A model generated the notes under the pieces. That model worked only from the letters and a program-made list of their open reading frames with translations, did not search any database and had not been told where the DNA came from. The translations under genes and the position numbers were made by a program. From positions 1,842,194 to 1,906,193 of the forward strand of contig SSBO01000012.1 of the NCBI GenBank assembly GCA_005281725.1: a DNA stretch of 64,000 nt, given 5' to 3'. How positions within the stretch are numbered: the stretch's first letter is position 1; each line of letters starts with the position of its first letter. Source of the DNA: Wuchereria bancrofti. Its lineage: Eukaryota; Nematoda; Chromadorea; Rhabditida; Onchocercidae. Shown one piece after another: positions 41,351 through 53,217 of this stretch.

Positions 41351-43039
41351 AAAGTATACATTATATCAACTACTGCTGCTACCTAAACAAGAACGATTAT
41401 AATTTATTTTTACTGATATACACTATATTAGTTGGAAAATGTATATCATTATATATATATATATATATATGGTTAATGAGTAAAGCCTAGAATATGTATG
41501 ATCAGTTTGCCACATTTTCTGTGCCCAAACTGACTGAAAATTCTTTCTTGAAGCGCTTGCCGTCCTGTTTGCGCTTCCTGGATGCATCAATGTGTCGCCC
41601 TATCTGTATGAAATTTACTTTTTTGATTGATTTCTTTGGTTAAAATGAAAGCAAGCTAAAATATGGTACATTTCATTGCACTATGACAGACATGATTTAA
41701 TATAATTTAATATTAATAAAATTATGAATTATCGATGTTAAAAAAAAAAAAAAATAAACATTGAAGAAAGTAACAAAATCATCAAGTTATTAGATTGAGT
41801 AATTCAACAAATCATTTCGATCATTTAATTTTGTTAGGAAAAAACTGTAAAAAGAATACAGAATGTTCAAGCCAACAAACCAATAGCTGTACAACCAATA
41901 TTGGACAGTAAACTATTCCAATAACAATTGCATATACGATCTTAGTCTCAGTGGGGTTGGTCTTGTTGCATTATCGAAAAGTGAAAGTGCTGTAGGATGA
42001 TGTATCAAATTGTAAAAGTTCCTCCTCAACTATCACTGCTTGTCATACAGCTAACAGATCATTATTAAAGTGATAGTATGTAGTTTAACAAATCTTTGAA
42101 AGAATCAATCTTTCAGAAAACTTAATATCCTCCTTCTTGCATCAGCAAGAAAGAGCATATAAATTGGTTGAAATCTCAACTGATCTGAAATTAAGAACAG
42201 ATACAGTTTAAGAAAAAGCAAAGATACACATTGATAAATGCTATTACCTTTTCAAGTAAAATTAACAATGAATACCAAGCATCAAAAAGTCAACATATTG
42301 TACACAAAATAACATGTAATAGAAATTTTACACACAAAGTATCACCTAATGATTTTTTAATATGTTTTGACGTATATAAGCCACATATCGACTAAATATA
42401 TATTGAAATGAAGAAACTTCGACATTCATTTCAAAACAGGATAAGATCACAAATTAAAAAAAAAGTCTTGAAGATCCCAATAATAATATCGCCTCGAAAT
42501 TCAACAAAAAAAAACCAAATTACAATCGACAAAAACGCTTTTATTTTTTAAAATTATGGCAACAGGAAAATTGCAAACCCATAGTAAAACAATCAATTAC
42601 AAAAAACACCTATTTCTTCCTACAAATGACGAAAGCGCTCCTTCAGCTAATATATCTAGTCCTTCTACTACAATAATTCCTTGTCTTCTTTTGCACATAA
42701 CCAGGTCTGCAAAAGGGATATGTCTCAAAATTTTTATCTCAATGAGGCGATCTTGTTGAATTATCAAAGATTGGAAGTGTTTTAGAAGATGTAGCAAATT
42801 ATTAGAAGTGAAAACGTATTAGTCAGTCTGATTGTTTGTTATGCAAATTTAGTGCGGGCGGATTTGTCATACATTGTAAATGCAGCTGTTTGCTGAAATA
42901 GACATATTCATCCCTTGGCAGACTTGAATGCCTGCAAAAGACAAAATGTAGTAGTGGAACAGAGCAAGAAAAGGAGGAGTGCTTTCATCATTTATAAGGA
43001 GCAGGCGCTCATTGTAATTGTTTCGTTTCACAACAGTAG

Positions 43040-43315
43040 GTCTACGATTTCACTTTTATTATCATTATTGATTATTACTAATTGTTATTATTTATTATTT
43101 ATCATTATTATTTATTGTTTATCATTTATTATTTGTTATTTTTCCACCTATTATTTATGACTATTTATTATTTATTATTATTTATTGTTTATTATTACTG
43201 TTGTTATTGTTATTATTTATTATTTATCATTTATCATTATTTATTACTATTTATTATTAATTATTTATTGTTTATTATTAATTACTAATTATTATCATTA
43301 TTATTAATTATATAT
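43040..43315. repeat. TTATTTA/TTATT low-complexity tract
   Basis: About 275 bp of interspersed TTATTT, TTATTA and TTATCA units. It explains the tyrosine/leucine-rich chance open frames on the plus strand here. Confidence 0.85.
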
Positions 43316-43899
43316 ATTCTGAGTACGTCGCAAATTTTCATTTATTGGGTTCTGCTTTTCATATTATCGGCGTTAAAGTATATATATTATTGTAGGTTGT
43401 TCCATGTCTGCATGCTAATTTTTATATTTGCTTTGATATTTATGTGCAATAGAACGTTCCATGACTCTGTAATATGTTTGGAATAAAATATCGGAAAAAC
43501 TGAATGATAATATGTCATAATAAAATTGTACTAAATCCAAGGGACTAAATTTGTCTTGATATAGTTGTGATAGAATAGTTAGATGACTTAATTAACTGTA
43601 AAGGAGGTATTAGTTATTCAATGGGAGGTAAATTATGATTTTAATAATCATTTCCCTGTGCTTGATGCTAAGAGAATGTTTATTTAAAAGAAATAAATAT
43701 TGGTATGAAACTGAAAAATGTTGAGTTGCCAGGCAAAACAATCCCTGTGAACTTATTGAGCATTCATTATGCAATGAATTTGAATCTTATAGGACAGTAA
43801 TTTTGAATGAATTTTGTAGTAATAACAGATATGGTCGCTTCATCAGCCAACTATAAACAGCTTCGTGGTAGATTACATATATCCCGATAAAAGAAGTGC

Positions 43900-44150
43900 T
43901 TATAAATACGAATCTGTTTTTAATGAGGCTTCAGTGGGTCTCTATTAAACGATCGAGGATGCAATGGAATCCATCCCGAAAAAGGATCGGACAGAAGTAA
44001 GTCAAATTAAGAAAATTCTTGGAATTAACTGGGATCATAGTAGGGACACAACGCTAAAAACATGGATCAGGTAGGAATTTACGAAAAGGTCCATTTTACA
44101 ATTCGTAGTCTCTCAGTATGATTCAGTAGGTTTTTTTGTGTGTGATATTC
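43900..44150 (+). mobile_element. BEL/Pao retroelement remnant, end of reverse transcriptase region
   Basis: Conceptual plus-strand translation in broken frames shows residues typical of the end of the reverse transcriptase region of BEL/Pao elements. These include SIPKKDRTE, KILGINWDHSRDT and, after an in-frame stop, a TKRSILQFV block followed by a degraded DPLG motif. At least two stops and one frameshift interrupt the frame. It is a dead fossil. The assignment rests on recognising motif order only. Confidence 0.6.
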
Positions 44151-45429
44151 TAGAGTGTTGCATCTCCTTAACTTTAGCAAATGAATGACTTATTTTAGCT
44201 GAACAGAGATCACTTTGTAGAATGCTTGTTGCAGATGAAGAAGGTCCGGAACATCCTGACATATTTACTGTTCCTTCAGTATTTGGAGAATAAACCTGCA
44301 ATGCTCCATGCATTACAGGAGTTCTTATCCATAATGCAGTAGGTGATTATTTCACTTTCTCTTTTATTTCTCACCAATTCATTTTATGATTTTTATTTAC
44401 CTTTGGTGTTGTTACTTATTAATTCCGGTGTAAGAGATGCTTAAATTTGTACCAAAAACGCCGAATAGTAATGAAGTTTTAATGGGATAGATTGAACATT
44501 GAAAGGAATGGTAAAATAACCATTATAAGCTTTTCAGGATGAAAATGAAACAGAAAGGTGGTTGGCGATATATGAAAGGCAAAATGCTTAACAATATATG
44601 GAAGAAGATGGAATGAAGAAGAATTGGAAGAGGGATCGACACCTCAAAAGACGGAATTTAGCATAGAAACCACTCCGTTGGCAGATAATTTTTGTTGAAT
44701 GTTCACTGTTATAATTTTATTTATTTTTCATTCAATCAATGTTGTGAATAATCTAATGTTTTCGTTTTCGGTTTTTTGTTATCAATAATAACTATTTTTG
44801 GTTTTTTGTTTTCTTAAAAAAAGATAACTGTTCTTCATTATTTGGAACTTATGTTATTTTATCTAATATTTTTAAATGTTGTTTTAATAATATTTAACTC
44901 TTTTAATTTTTTCATTATTTTTATTACATTTCGAGCATCAAGTTGCAATATGTTTAGTTTCATACCATTTGAATTGCAATAGGTTCTTAAGTTCTATTAG
45001 ATTATGCTTGTTAGTGCCATGTTATGCTTAAGGATGGTGCGATTATAGATTTTAAACAGCTAGGTAGAGGTTTATTTAAATAGGTTTTGAAATGGCACGC
45101 TGAATTTATGTCTGACTGAGATCTGCTAAATTATCAGATTGAGAAATAATAATATCATCGAGTAATTTAACATTATCTTGTTTTTCAATTTTTTTGAACA
45201 GAATTAGTTGGTATCAAATCTTGTAATTATCTTTGTGCTGGAGAAGATCAAAGGTATACACAATTTTATATCTAATTTTAGGATAACTAATAAGCCGGAA
45301 AAGGAAAAAACATGGAGCTTCTCTAGAATTTCGAAAAAATTTTCGATTTATCTTTTTGATTCGAAACTTATTGTGGATATAACCAATTTCAACATAGAAA
45401 AATCAATTGTAGCGATGATTACGAAGTAG
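44151..45429. other. spacer between the two BEL/Pao fragments
   Basis: In an intact element this position would hold the remaining polyprotein, including RNase H. I see no clear RNase H motif. A 73-codon plus-strand open frame at 45208-45429 leads into the integrase remnant and may be decayed element sequence. The rest is AT-rich and unassigned. Confidence 0.4.
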
Positions 45430-45965
45430 TAGGATGGATCTTAATTAAGCAAGCACAATTAGTTGGGTTGACTGAAGAAAAAATAAATAAATGGAATCTC
45501 TGTTACAAAGAAGAAAAACTTTGGAGATCAAAGAATCGATTGGAAAGCTCAGAGTTAGAAGTAGCAAATATTCAATCTACCTTCCAAGACATAATCAAGT
45601 AATAGAGTTTTTCATACAACAAAAGCATGAATGATTGTACCATGATGGAACGAACTATCCATATGCTATCAGATATAAGACGTAAGTTTTGAATACCTAA
45701 GGATAAGATAGAAATAAAACGAGTCATTAATGAATACATGGCATGTAAAAGATGGACTTTTAAGCCATTCAAATTACCTGTCATTCCCAATCTTCCAGAA
45801 ATCTGAGTTAAAAGGTCTAACCTTTGATTAAACTATTTGAGTCCCTTTCAATCAAAAACGATAATGGAGTAACAAATGGGTTTCATTATCCACATTTTTC
45901 ACAACGGCAATAGGAACTAGTGCAAAGTTTATCGGCGGATATTTTTCTACCTGTCCTAAGTAGCT
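45430..45965 (+). mobile_element. BEL/Pao retroelement remnant, integrase region
   Basis: Broken plus-strand translation shows a run of BEL/Pao integrase landmarks in the right order. First, a KLWRSKNRLESSEL block upstream of the zinc-binding domain. Then a damaged HHCC zinc region (LSDIRRKF, stop, IPKDKIEIKRV, MACKRWTFKPFKLP). Then the start of the integrase core (SIKNDNG). Multiple stops and frameshifts are present, and I see no LTRs. Downstream lies an AAT repeat at 46066-46190. Confidence 0.7.
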
Positions 45966-46065
45966 CGACTTGGACACTCAGAACTAATACTAAACAATAA
46001 TGTGACTCAATTTCAATATCAAACTGAACGACTATATAGCGGAAAAGGGGATGATCTGGAAAAAC

Positions 46066-46190
46066 ACTAATAATAATGATAATTACAATAATAGTAGTAA
46101 TAACAACAATAATAAATAATATTTTCTTGCTAATAATAATGATTATATTTTATTATAATATTGATAATATTTTATTTTCTTGCCAATAAT
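46066..46190. repeat. AAT/ATT-rich microsatellite
   Basis: Interrupted AAT repeats with a second tract of TTATAATATT units, immediately downstream of the integrase remnant. Confidence 0.75.
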
Positions 46191-49100
46191 GAATTTTTAC
46201 AAGTAACGTTCAAGTTGTTGGTTATCCGGTGGAAGTGCATCCGGATAATTATTGCATTTTCCGGAATGTAGAGCATTGTTGGACAACGAGTTAGTGAAAT
46301 TTGATAAGGTGTTAGTCTTTTATCAATCCACTAAATTTGCACCACTTACTATGGATTTTTTGGTTATTTTTTTGAACAGCGCATTAAACATCCATCATTT
46401 TTTTTCGTTTCTGTGTTAGCTCAAAACGATTTGAAATAGATTAGCAAACTTTTCGAAATTTTATCAAATTTTGGTAATCTTTAGTAATTAAATTACAACT
46501 AATTTAGCAAGTAGAAAACGAAAATTTGTTGGCTTTAACTAAAAAAATGACTAAACAGTTAAAATAAATCAATTAAATGGTTAGTTAAAATAAGGTGTTT
46601 AATTTCAGTGTCAGTTGGTGAGGAACAAAATAATGACAGATGAGAACAAGTTTTGAGTTGTGTAAGCAAATTGGCTCAGCTGATACTGAACTGAAATAAG
46701 TTTTTTGAATCGTTTTTTTTTTTTGCTCTGAATCATCATTATTATCTCGTTCACTTTTTCGTTTTTTAAAACTAAAGTCGTGTATTAGGAATTTGGAATT
46801 AAACTGTGGTTGTAATTTATGATTAATTGACCTTTTCGGATTCCTAGGCTTGTTAGTAAGAAATTAGCTAAATGGAAAAAGCTAAGAAAAAAAATTTGCC
46901 ATTTTTAAACAAAAATTTTAGACATCATTTTAGTAAACTTCATGTTCTCGTAATTTTCCACCTTCAGTCAACACATTTGTTCGGTATGTGATTCAATGGC
47001 TTATTGAAAGTGAAGAATTTAATTTTAACTCACCATTATTCCTTGAAATATCATTCATTGATTAGCAATCTTTGATTTAATTTATTCACAGATTTATGAT
47101 GTATTATTTTTTATAAAATTTATCTAATTAAATTCAGAAAAAAAAGATTCAGAAAGCAAATTTGAATCGGTTGATTTTTAGTATAGTTTTCTACAGTTCA
47201 AAGCATTTGTTTAATCGATATAGCTGCCATTCCAGTGGATAGATATTAGAACGGTTATCATCGTGAAAACTTTTGATAAAGTTGACATTCGGTCATATCC
47301 GATAGGTAATTGTACCTTAAACGTGATGTACAAACAATGCGCTATGTTTGTTGTCCACTTTTTAAGCCAATTTACTAAAATTAAAAAGTCTTTCTCAATC
47401 ATAGCACATCACATTTTGTTAACACACAAATCAATAAATTCATTAATTTAATTTCTATTTGTTATATCTTCATTAAAATGCCTAAATTTTTAAATAAAAA
47501 GTGTCCAAAAATTAAACTGGAAATAGATCAAACGGATAATCTATTATTTAAAATAATTTTTATAATACACAAGTTGATTATGCAAAAATGTCAACGGTTC
47601 TTGGATTTATTTATGCTCATACAGAAATGAAATGAAATTAATATATATATATATATCATAGAAATGAGCTATCATAAAAAAAATTTTATCATCTTTAACT
47701 TTCTCAACAGATCTTTTCTTTTTTAACCATCGATGGCTTAATTTATACAGAAACACAATAAGTTGAGTCTAATATTTCAAATTTTTAAATCTTGCAAAAT
47801 CTTTCTTAGCTATCATTAGTTGTTAGCAAGAAAATGAACCAAATAATTTTATCAATTGCATCATTTTAATACACAAATCTTACCCCTTATATAGTAATTC
47901 GTAATTGAAATCGTAGTTGCAAAAAAAAAAAAAAAAAAAAACTGCAAGCTGTTGAATTGAACAATTGTTCGATCAAAAAGATTGATCTTTTTTCTTAAAA
48001 TAATGTCTTCTAGTGCTTTTTTTTTGCTTTTTGTTTTCTTTTTTACTTTTTTTTAGGTATTATTTTTGAGTGTAACTAATTTGTCAAAGTTTTGAGAATT
48101 TACTTTTATCCAAATTTTTAATAGTAATTTAGCATGTTGAATTCAAGAAATTTTGGATTATCCCACTGTCACTCCTTTTAACAGAAAAAAAAAGATTTTT
48201 GATTATTGAATTAAGGATATATATGGTTTAGTCTATCGTGAGGAAAACTCTCGTATATGACATGATATTTTACTGTTTCAACTATTTTTCATAATCTTCT
48301 GTTTTCATTTTCTGAGTATGCAGCGTACCCTTATCAAGCTATATGAATGATAAGATAACCTTTTAACTTGGGTTGATTTGTTTGAAAGTAAATTGAAGAG
48401 AAGTTTCATTTTATGTTAAATACATAAATTTATTAATGAAAAATAATATAATGGAAAATTTTCTTCTACATTGATCTGATACTCAATTCTCGAAACATTT
48501 TGATTATTTGGGTAATTTTTCAATCGTATTTTTTCAATAGTTCAAATTCTCCGAATATCATCTAATAAGCAAATAATTCAAGTTAAAAAATTAGCTAATG
48601 AAAGAAGAAATTAAAATATGCTGGAAGAATCGATTTCAAATAAGAGATCTTTTAGATCAGATTAAATGTGTGCACTTTAAAGCACCGTATTCTAGATTTT
48701 GATTGATCGAGTGATGCTAAAATAACTGATGATCGGACCCCATTTATTTCTATCTTTCATTTCATGTATTACTCAGTGTTTCTTATCATACTAAATTTAT
48801 TTCATAAATTCTCTTTTAAATATATTGATTTAAATAATGCTTATTAATTATTTATCATTTTTCCTTTTCCCTTTATAGTAAAACCCTAGTGTATAGATAT
48901 GGACAAAATATGTGACAAGTTAAAAAAAAAAACCTTGAATTTCACAATTATTGTATCATTTTCATTGTCAAATCTTTCCTATTACTCCGAAGTGAAGTAT
49001 TATTCATTAATAATCAACCTACTCTGTTCAACTAATATCCGGGCATTGAATTGCTACGGTATATGAAATTCTTTAAAACAAGCTTGTTGCAATTGTTGCA

Positions 49101-49448
49101 ATATTTGATTCTTTCATTCATCTACTGATTAGGCTATCGGTAATCCGCCAGTTTTTAATTCTTTAAAAAAAAAATTTATCGGAAAAATGATTGATAATTA
49201 TTTATAACCAAAAATTGCTGATTGCTGTTGAGAAATTTCAGGATACCAAGAATCTCTATATTTCGAGTGTATATGAATTTTATAAAAGAAATAGATGATC
49301 TGCAACAGTTGTTGCATTTGATACTTCATTTCGTTGCAGAAATTTAGACTTTATCACATACATCAGAAATATCAATCATACAGTCTAATCAACAGTTGAA
49401 TTAAATGAAATGATTTGATTATTGTTTCCATTGCTTTATTTCATTTCA
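46191..49448. other. intergenic, AT-rich
   Basis: Short open frames only. An AT run sits at about 47640-47656 and a poly-A run at about 47921-47940. No supported gene. Confidence 0.55.
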
Positions 49449-49449
49449 G

Positions 49450-49545
49450 GTGTTTCTTTACCTCTTGCAATTATCATGGGACGAAATGGGCTCCGTGATC
49501 AGATTGCTCCATTGATCAAAAATGCTTTTTGCATTTTTGGATAAT
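49450..49545 (+). other. orphan exon-like segment upstream of the ENPP gene
   Basis: A good acceptor (TTTCATTTCAG) is followed by an open stretch with protein-like composition (PLAIIMGRNGLRDQIAPLI) that ends at a TAA near 49544. It could be the last exon of an upstream plus-strand gene whose other exons I cannot find, or a noncoding 5' exon of the ENPP gene. No family recognised. Confidence 0.35.
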
Positions 49546-49796
49546 TTCGCAACTTTAATTTACATTTCGGTATTTTTCAACTTTTGTAAGCCATTTCAAC
49601 TTATTTCTCAAAAGTTTTATATTGTTATTTTTCTAAAAAAATCCTTCAAATATATTCCCTTTGATTTTTGAAAATAAATTTCAACCTATATACAACCAAA
49701 TTAATCTGTTTACAAATTATGCATTCAGAATTCTTTAAATACTTCCACTGAAAAATTTTTGGCAAATTTTAGCTTTTTTTCTTTTCACTTAAAAAT

Positions 49797-49805
49797 ATAT
49801 TTCAG
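49797..49805 (+). promoter_or_regulatory. probable spliced-leader acceptor of the ENPP gene
   Basis: A TTTCAG acceptor ends 5 nt before the start ATG at 49811 with no joinable coding exon upstream. Consistent with trans-splicing. Confidence 0.6.
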
Positions 49806-49810
49806 GAATT

Positions 49811-52800
49811 ATGTGGTATTGCCAGTATATATTTTGTATAATAGCCCATTTCGTTGCTGCTACTGAAAAAATTCCATGTGGTCAAAATTTAATTGTATTT
49901 ATCATAGATGGATATGGGAAAGCATTATTGAATCAATCAGATATTGGTTTCCGATTGCTAACTCAAAATGGCGTATACAGTGACTTTTTAAAACCTGTTT
50001 ATCCAACTCATAATTATCCGAATTGGATGAGTCTTGTAACAGGTCAGGTTGCTCGTTCTGTCCTCTTCTAGTCATTATTATCAAACCTTTCCAAATTCAA
50101 ATGCATAACAAATAAAATTTAGGTGATATTTGAAACTAAGAGAAAATTATACTATAAAAACTCCAGTGAAAATTTTTCCCATACTACTGAAATTTAGCAA
50201 ACATCAATTTTACTTTTAGCAGCGAATATAAATGTATGTAATAAGTGTGAATTAAAAGCTACGATTCATTAGTGTTGCAGGTTTATATGCAGAAAATCAT
50301 GGCTTTGGCGCTAATTACATGTGGGATAGGGTTAAAAATCGAAGATTTTGGAAAGGTGAAACAAATCATGTTGGTGACAGCTGGTGGCCTGATGGTGTAA
50401 TACCAGCTTGGTATACTACAGGTAAATCAAACGTTGATGTGCACTGCTACTGGATGCCAGGATGTGATGTAAGTTTAAATTAATTATTGGAAAATAAGAA
50501 GCAAAAATTTTAGTTAATGTTAAATTAATTAATGTTATTGTTCCAAATTTTAAAATAAAGAATTAAAAAATGATCTATTAAAACTTACATCACATATAAA
50601 CCAAAATTACTTTTTTATATCTAGACTTATCGTAATTAGCTGATTCTGGACAAACAATATAATAATATTTAAAGTAGATAAAACCTGGAGTTCAGATGAG
50701 AAATGATCAATAATTTGAAATAAAGATATTTTATCAGTAATAATAAAGTAAAAGCTAGTGACTCATTTATTTTCTTCATTTTATTATGGTTTTTTTTTCT
50801 TTTGTCTCATTCTTCTTTTTGTCGTGTTGCCTTAAATGTAAATTTTTTAAATTTAGATGTTTTAAACAAGTAATATTTGCAGCTTCCATATCAAGATATA
50901 ATTGTACAGGTACCACAGGAGCGTAAGTACAATGCTTCATTACCAGAACAAACTGATGCACTGATGAGTTATTTTCCAGAAATAGTCGAACGAATTACCA
51001 AATACCAACCTTATAGGCAACAAGTAATTTAATACAGTAATTAGTTCGATTCATTTTTAGGGTTAAATGAAATTTAATAGTATTAAAATAATTTCAAGTA
51101 TTTTAGTTTTTCCTTATTCGATATGCTGGTGTACAAGCAGCATTAGAAACATTTGGATTACGTAGCGACGAGTTAAAGCAAGCTCTTATTAATGTCGATT
51201 TGAGTCTTCTTCTCTTACAAGTTATTCCTTTTTTATTTTTTTCTAACTTTCAAACCATTTCCAAAAAATATATTTAAAAAAAAAAAAGCTGTTGCTTTCG
51301 TATTTTTGGAAATTTTATGCGATAACATCTGAATATCTATCATAAGGTATTTATCAGTAATTAAAATATTCGTTCACATTATAGCAAAAACTTGATGCTG
51401 AGAAACTTTTCGAATCCACAAATTTGATGGTAATTTCAACACATGGTCTGTATACAGTAGAACAGGAAGAGCAATTTTTCATCGAAGAATGTCTAACAGA
51501 TTATTCAAAAATTCAAAAAGTGGTTAATCATCATGCAATGATGATGATTTTTACAAATCCCGATGAGGCTAATGAGGTATGAAAAAAGGCTTTTATTGTA
51601 CTAAACATATCAAGTTTCATAAGAAAGAAACAAAATGCTATTTTAATCAAGAAAAGTACCGGATCATGAAATTTTTCTAGTTAAATCCTGATTTGATTCA
51701 TAAACAAAATGTGCATAATCATGTTTACATATTTCACAACGGCCTGTAATGCCTGCTATACTATTTTACAGACTATCACTTTACTGAAACTTATCATATA
51801 AGTAGTTTTTATAAGCTGTTCTGTTTTTAAATCTGGTTATTAGCGGGGCAGAATTTGTTGCAATGATCATTTTTAAACAGATTTATTCTTAAGGTATTTT
51901 TTGAGTTGAAATTGTGCGATCAGTGGGCACCGATGGGTGATTATGATGAAAATGAACAACCACTTGTATCAGTCTATCAAACAACTGAGTTACCGGATCG
52001 TTTCCATTGGAAAAATTTTCAGTACATGCCAGAAATTGTACTGATAACTCGTCCAGGTGCTACTGTCTTAACGGTATATCATCATTACATTCCAGTTCTT
52101 GACAACATTCCGAATATTGCATAAATTTCTTTAACGATATCTTTATCGTACTATTCATTTAACGCTGATTTTTTTTTCCTGTTTCTGTCATAATAAAAAA
52201 GAAATACTAAAATGTGAAATATATATATATTTTTTTTTTATTTTTGTATCAAAACAATTCCCTTACTATTTATTATTAACAACTAGCTTATCTTTATTAG
52301 CAAAATAAGTTTTTATCAGCAATTTATATATAAATAACTGTAGGAAAAAGATTATAATTTGAAGAAAAAAAAAAGAAATTGCTATGAATAAATTACATTT
52401 AACTGAAACATCCTTTTTTTACAGCGTGAATTACCCTCTCTACCACCACATGATGAGCAAGAAAGAGATATTTTATTAACTGGTGGCTGGGATAATGAAA
52501 ATCTCAATATGCATGGTATTTTTTTCGCTCGTGGACCCGGTAAATTTTTGAGATAAAAAACAAAAACAGTATTTGATAAATGATATGTATAAGTTGATAA
52601 GTAATATGTATCATTTTTAAGTGATTTTTATTACTGCAAATATGAAATTTGTTTGAATTTTTAGTATTTTTTTTTTTTTTTTAGCTTTCAAAGAAGATTA
52701 CGAAGCCTCAGATATTAATGTAGTTGACATCTATCAGGTAAAACGAATTCTTGTATTTACTATTTGAAGCTTTTTTTTTTTTTCGTAAATTTATACCTTT

Positions 52801-53217
52801 TTTTTTAACTTTTTTCCACATCATTTAGATTTAGAAATAGATTTTCAGTAGCAACTGAGTATTTGATTATTAATTTGTAAAATAAATTGATTAAGAAATA
52901 AGCAGAATCTGTTTCATGATCCATTAAGTAGTGCTATTTTCTTATATTAAACTCAAATATGCGTTAGATTTCACTAAATTTACAATATTTTTTGGCAGGT
53001 AATGATGAATATATTTGGAATCGAGCCGCCACATCGACATAACGGTACATGGTCCAACGTAGAAGATTTTCTAAGTAGTGGTTGGGAAACTCGATCAGTA
53101 CCCGAGAATATGAGGGCATTTACTGTAACCAGTTGCCAAATATCATTAATGTGCTTCACCATACTGATCTCATCCTTTATGATATATGATCAGTTTCTAC
53201 GATCACTGATAATATGA
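49811..53217 (+). CDS. ENPP-family (type I phosphodiesterase) protein, likely pseudoenzyme (9 exons, 477 aa)
   Basis: Exons 49811-50042, 50281-50468, 50883-51023, 51107-51220, 51385-51576, 51894-52073, 52425-52539, 52685-52737, 52999-53217 join in frame to 477 residues. A signal peptide (residues 1-17) and a C-terminal hydrophobic segment (about 453-470) suggest a type I membrane ectoprotein. The fold blocks are clear: IVFIIDGYG (D33), SLVTGLYAENHGF, CYWMPGCD, LMVISTHGLYT, MHGIFFARGPAFK and INVVDIYQVMMNIFGIEPP. ENPP enzymes use two zinc ions and a Thr/Ser nucleophile. Here the nucleophile position is N68 (PTHNYPN in place of PTKTFPN). The YxxxDxxxH pair is Q197/E201, the Asp of SDHGM is T244, and the His of HGYDN is G369. 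Only D33 and H245 remain. The acceptor of exon 6 is a weak AAG. The frame, splice sites and fold motifs are intact, so this does not look like a pseudogene. Confidence 0.93.

Larger units (their letters stand above)
30212..43899. other. 13.7-kb gene-poor, very AT-rich interval
   Basis: No open frame here has a recognisable domain together with splice context. A minus-strand stretch at about 31828-31950 reads like protein (QWKISALRELYKSGK, ending at a stop) but stands alone. The interval contains a diverged ~95-bp tandem repeat (35190-35450), ATT and AT microsatellites (41248-41350, 41450-41470), a TTATTTA-rich tract (43040-43315) and a weak ~75-bp duplication (about 41939-42018 and 42735-42810). 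It may carry distal regulatory DNA for the receptor gene, whose 5' end faces it; that is speculation. Confidence 0.55.

Noticed and set aside
42915..43288. Tyr/Leu/Ile-rich plus-strand open frames
   Set aside because: They are chance frames through the TTATTTA low-complexity tract.
44113..44313. 66-codon minus-strand open frame
   Set aside because: It is antisense to the decayed BEL/Pao region and has no splice or domain support.
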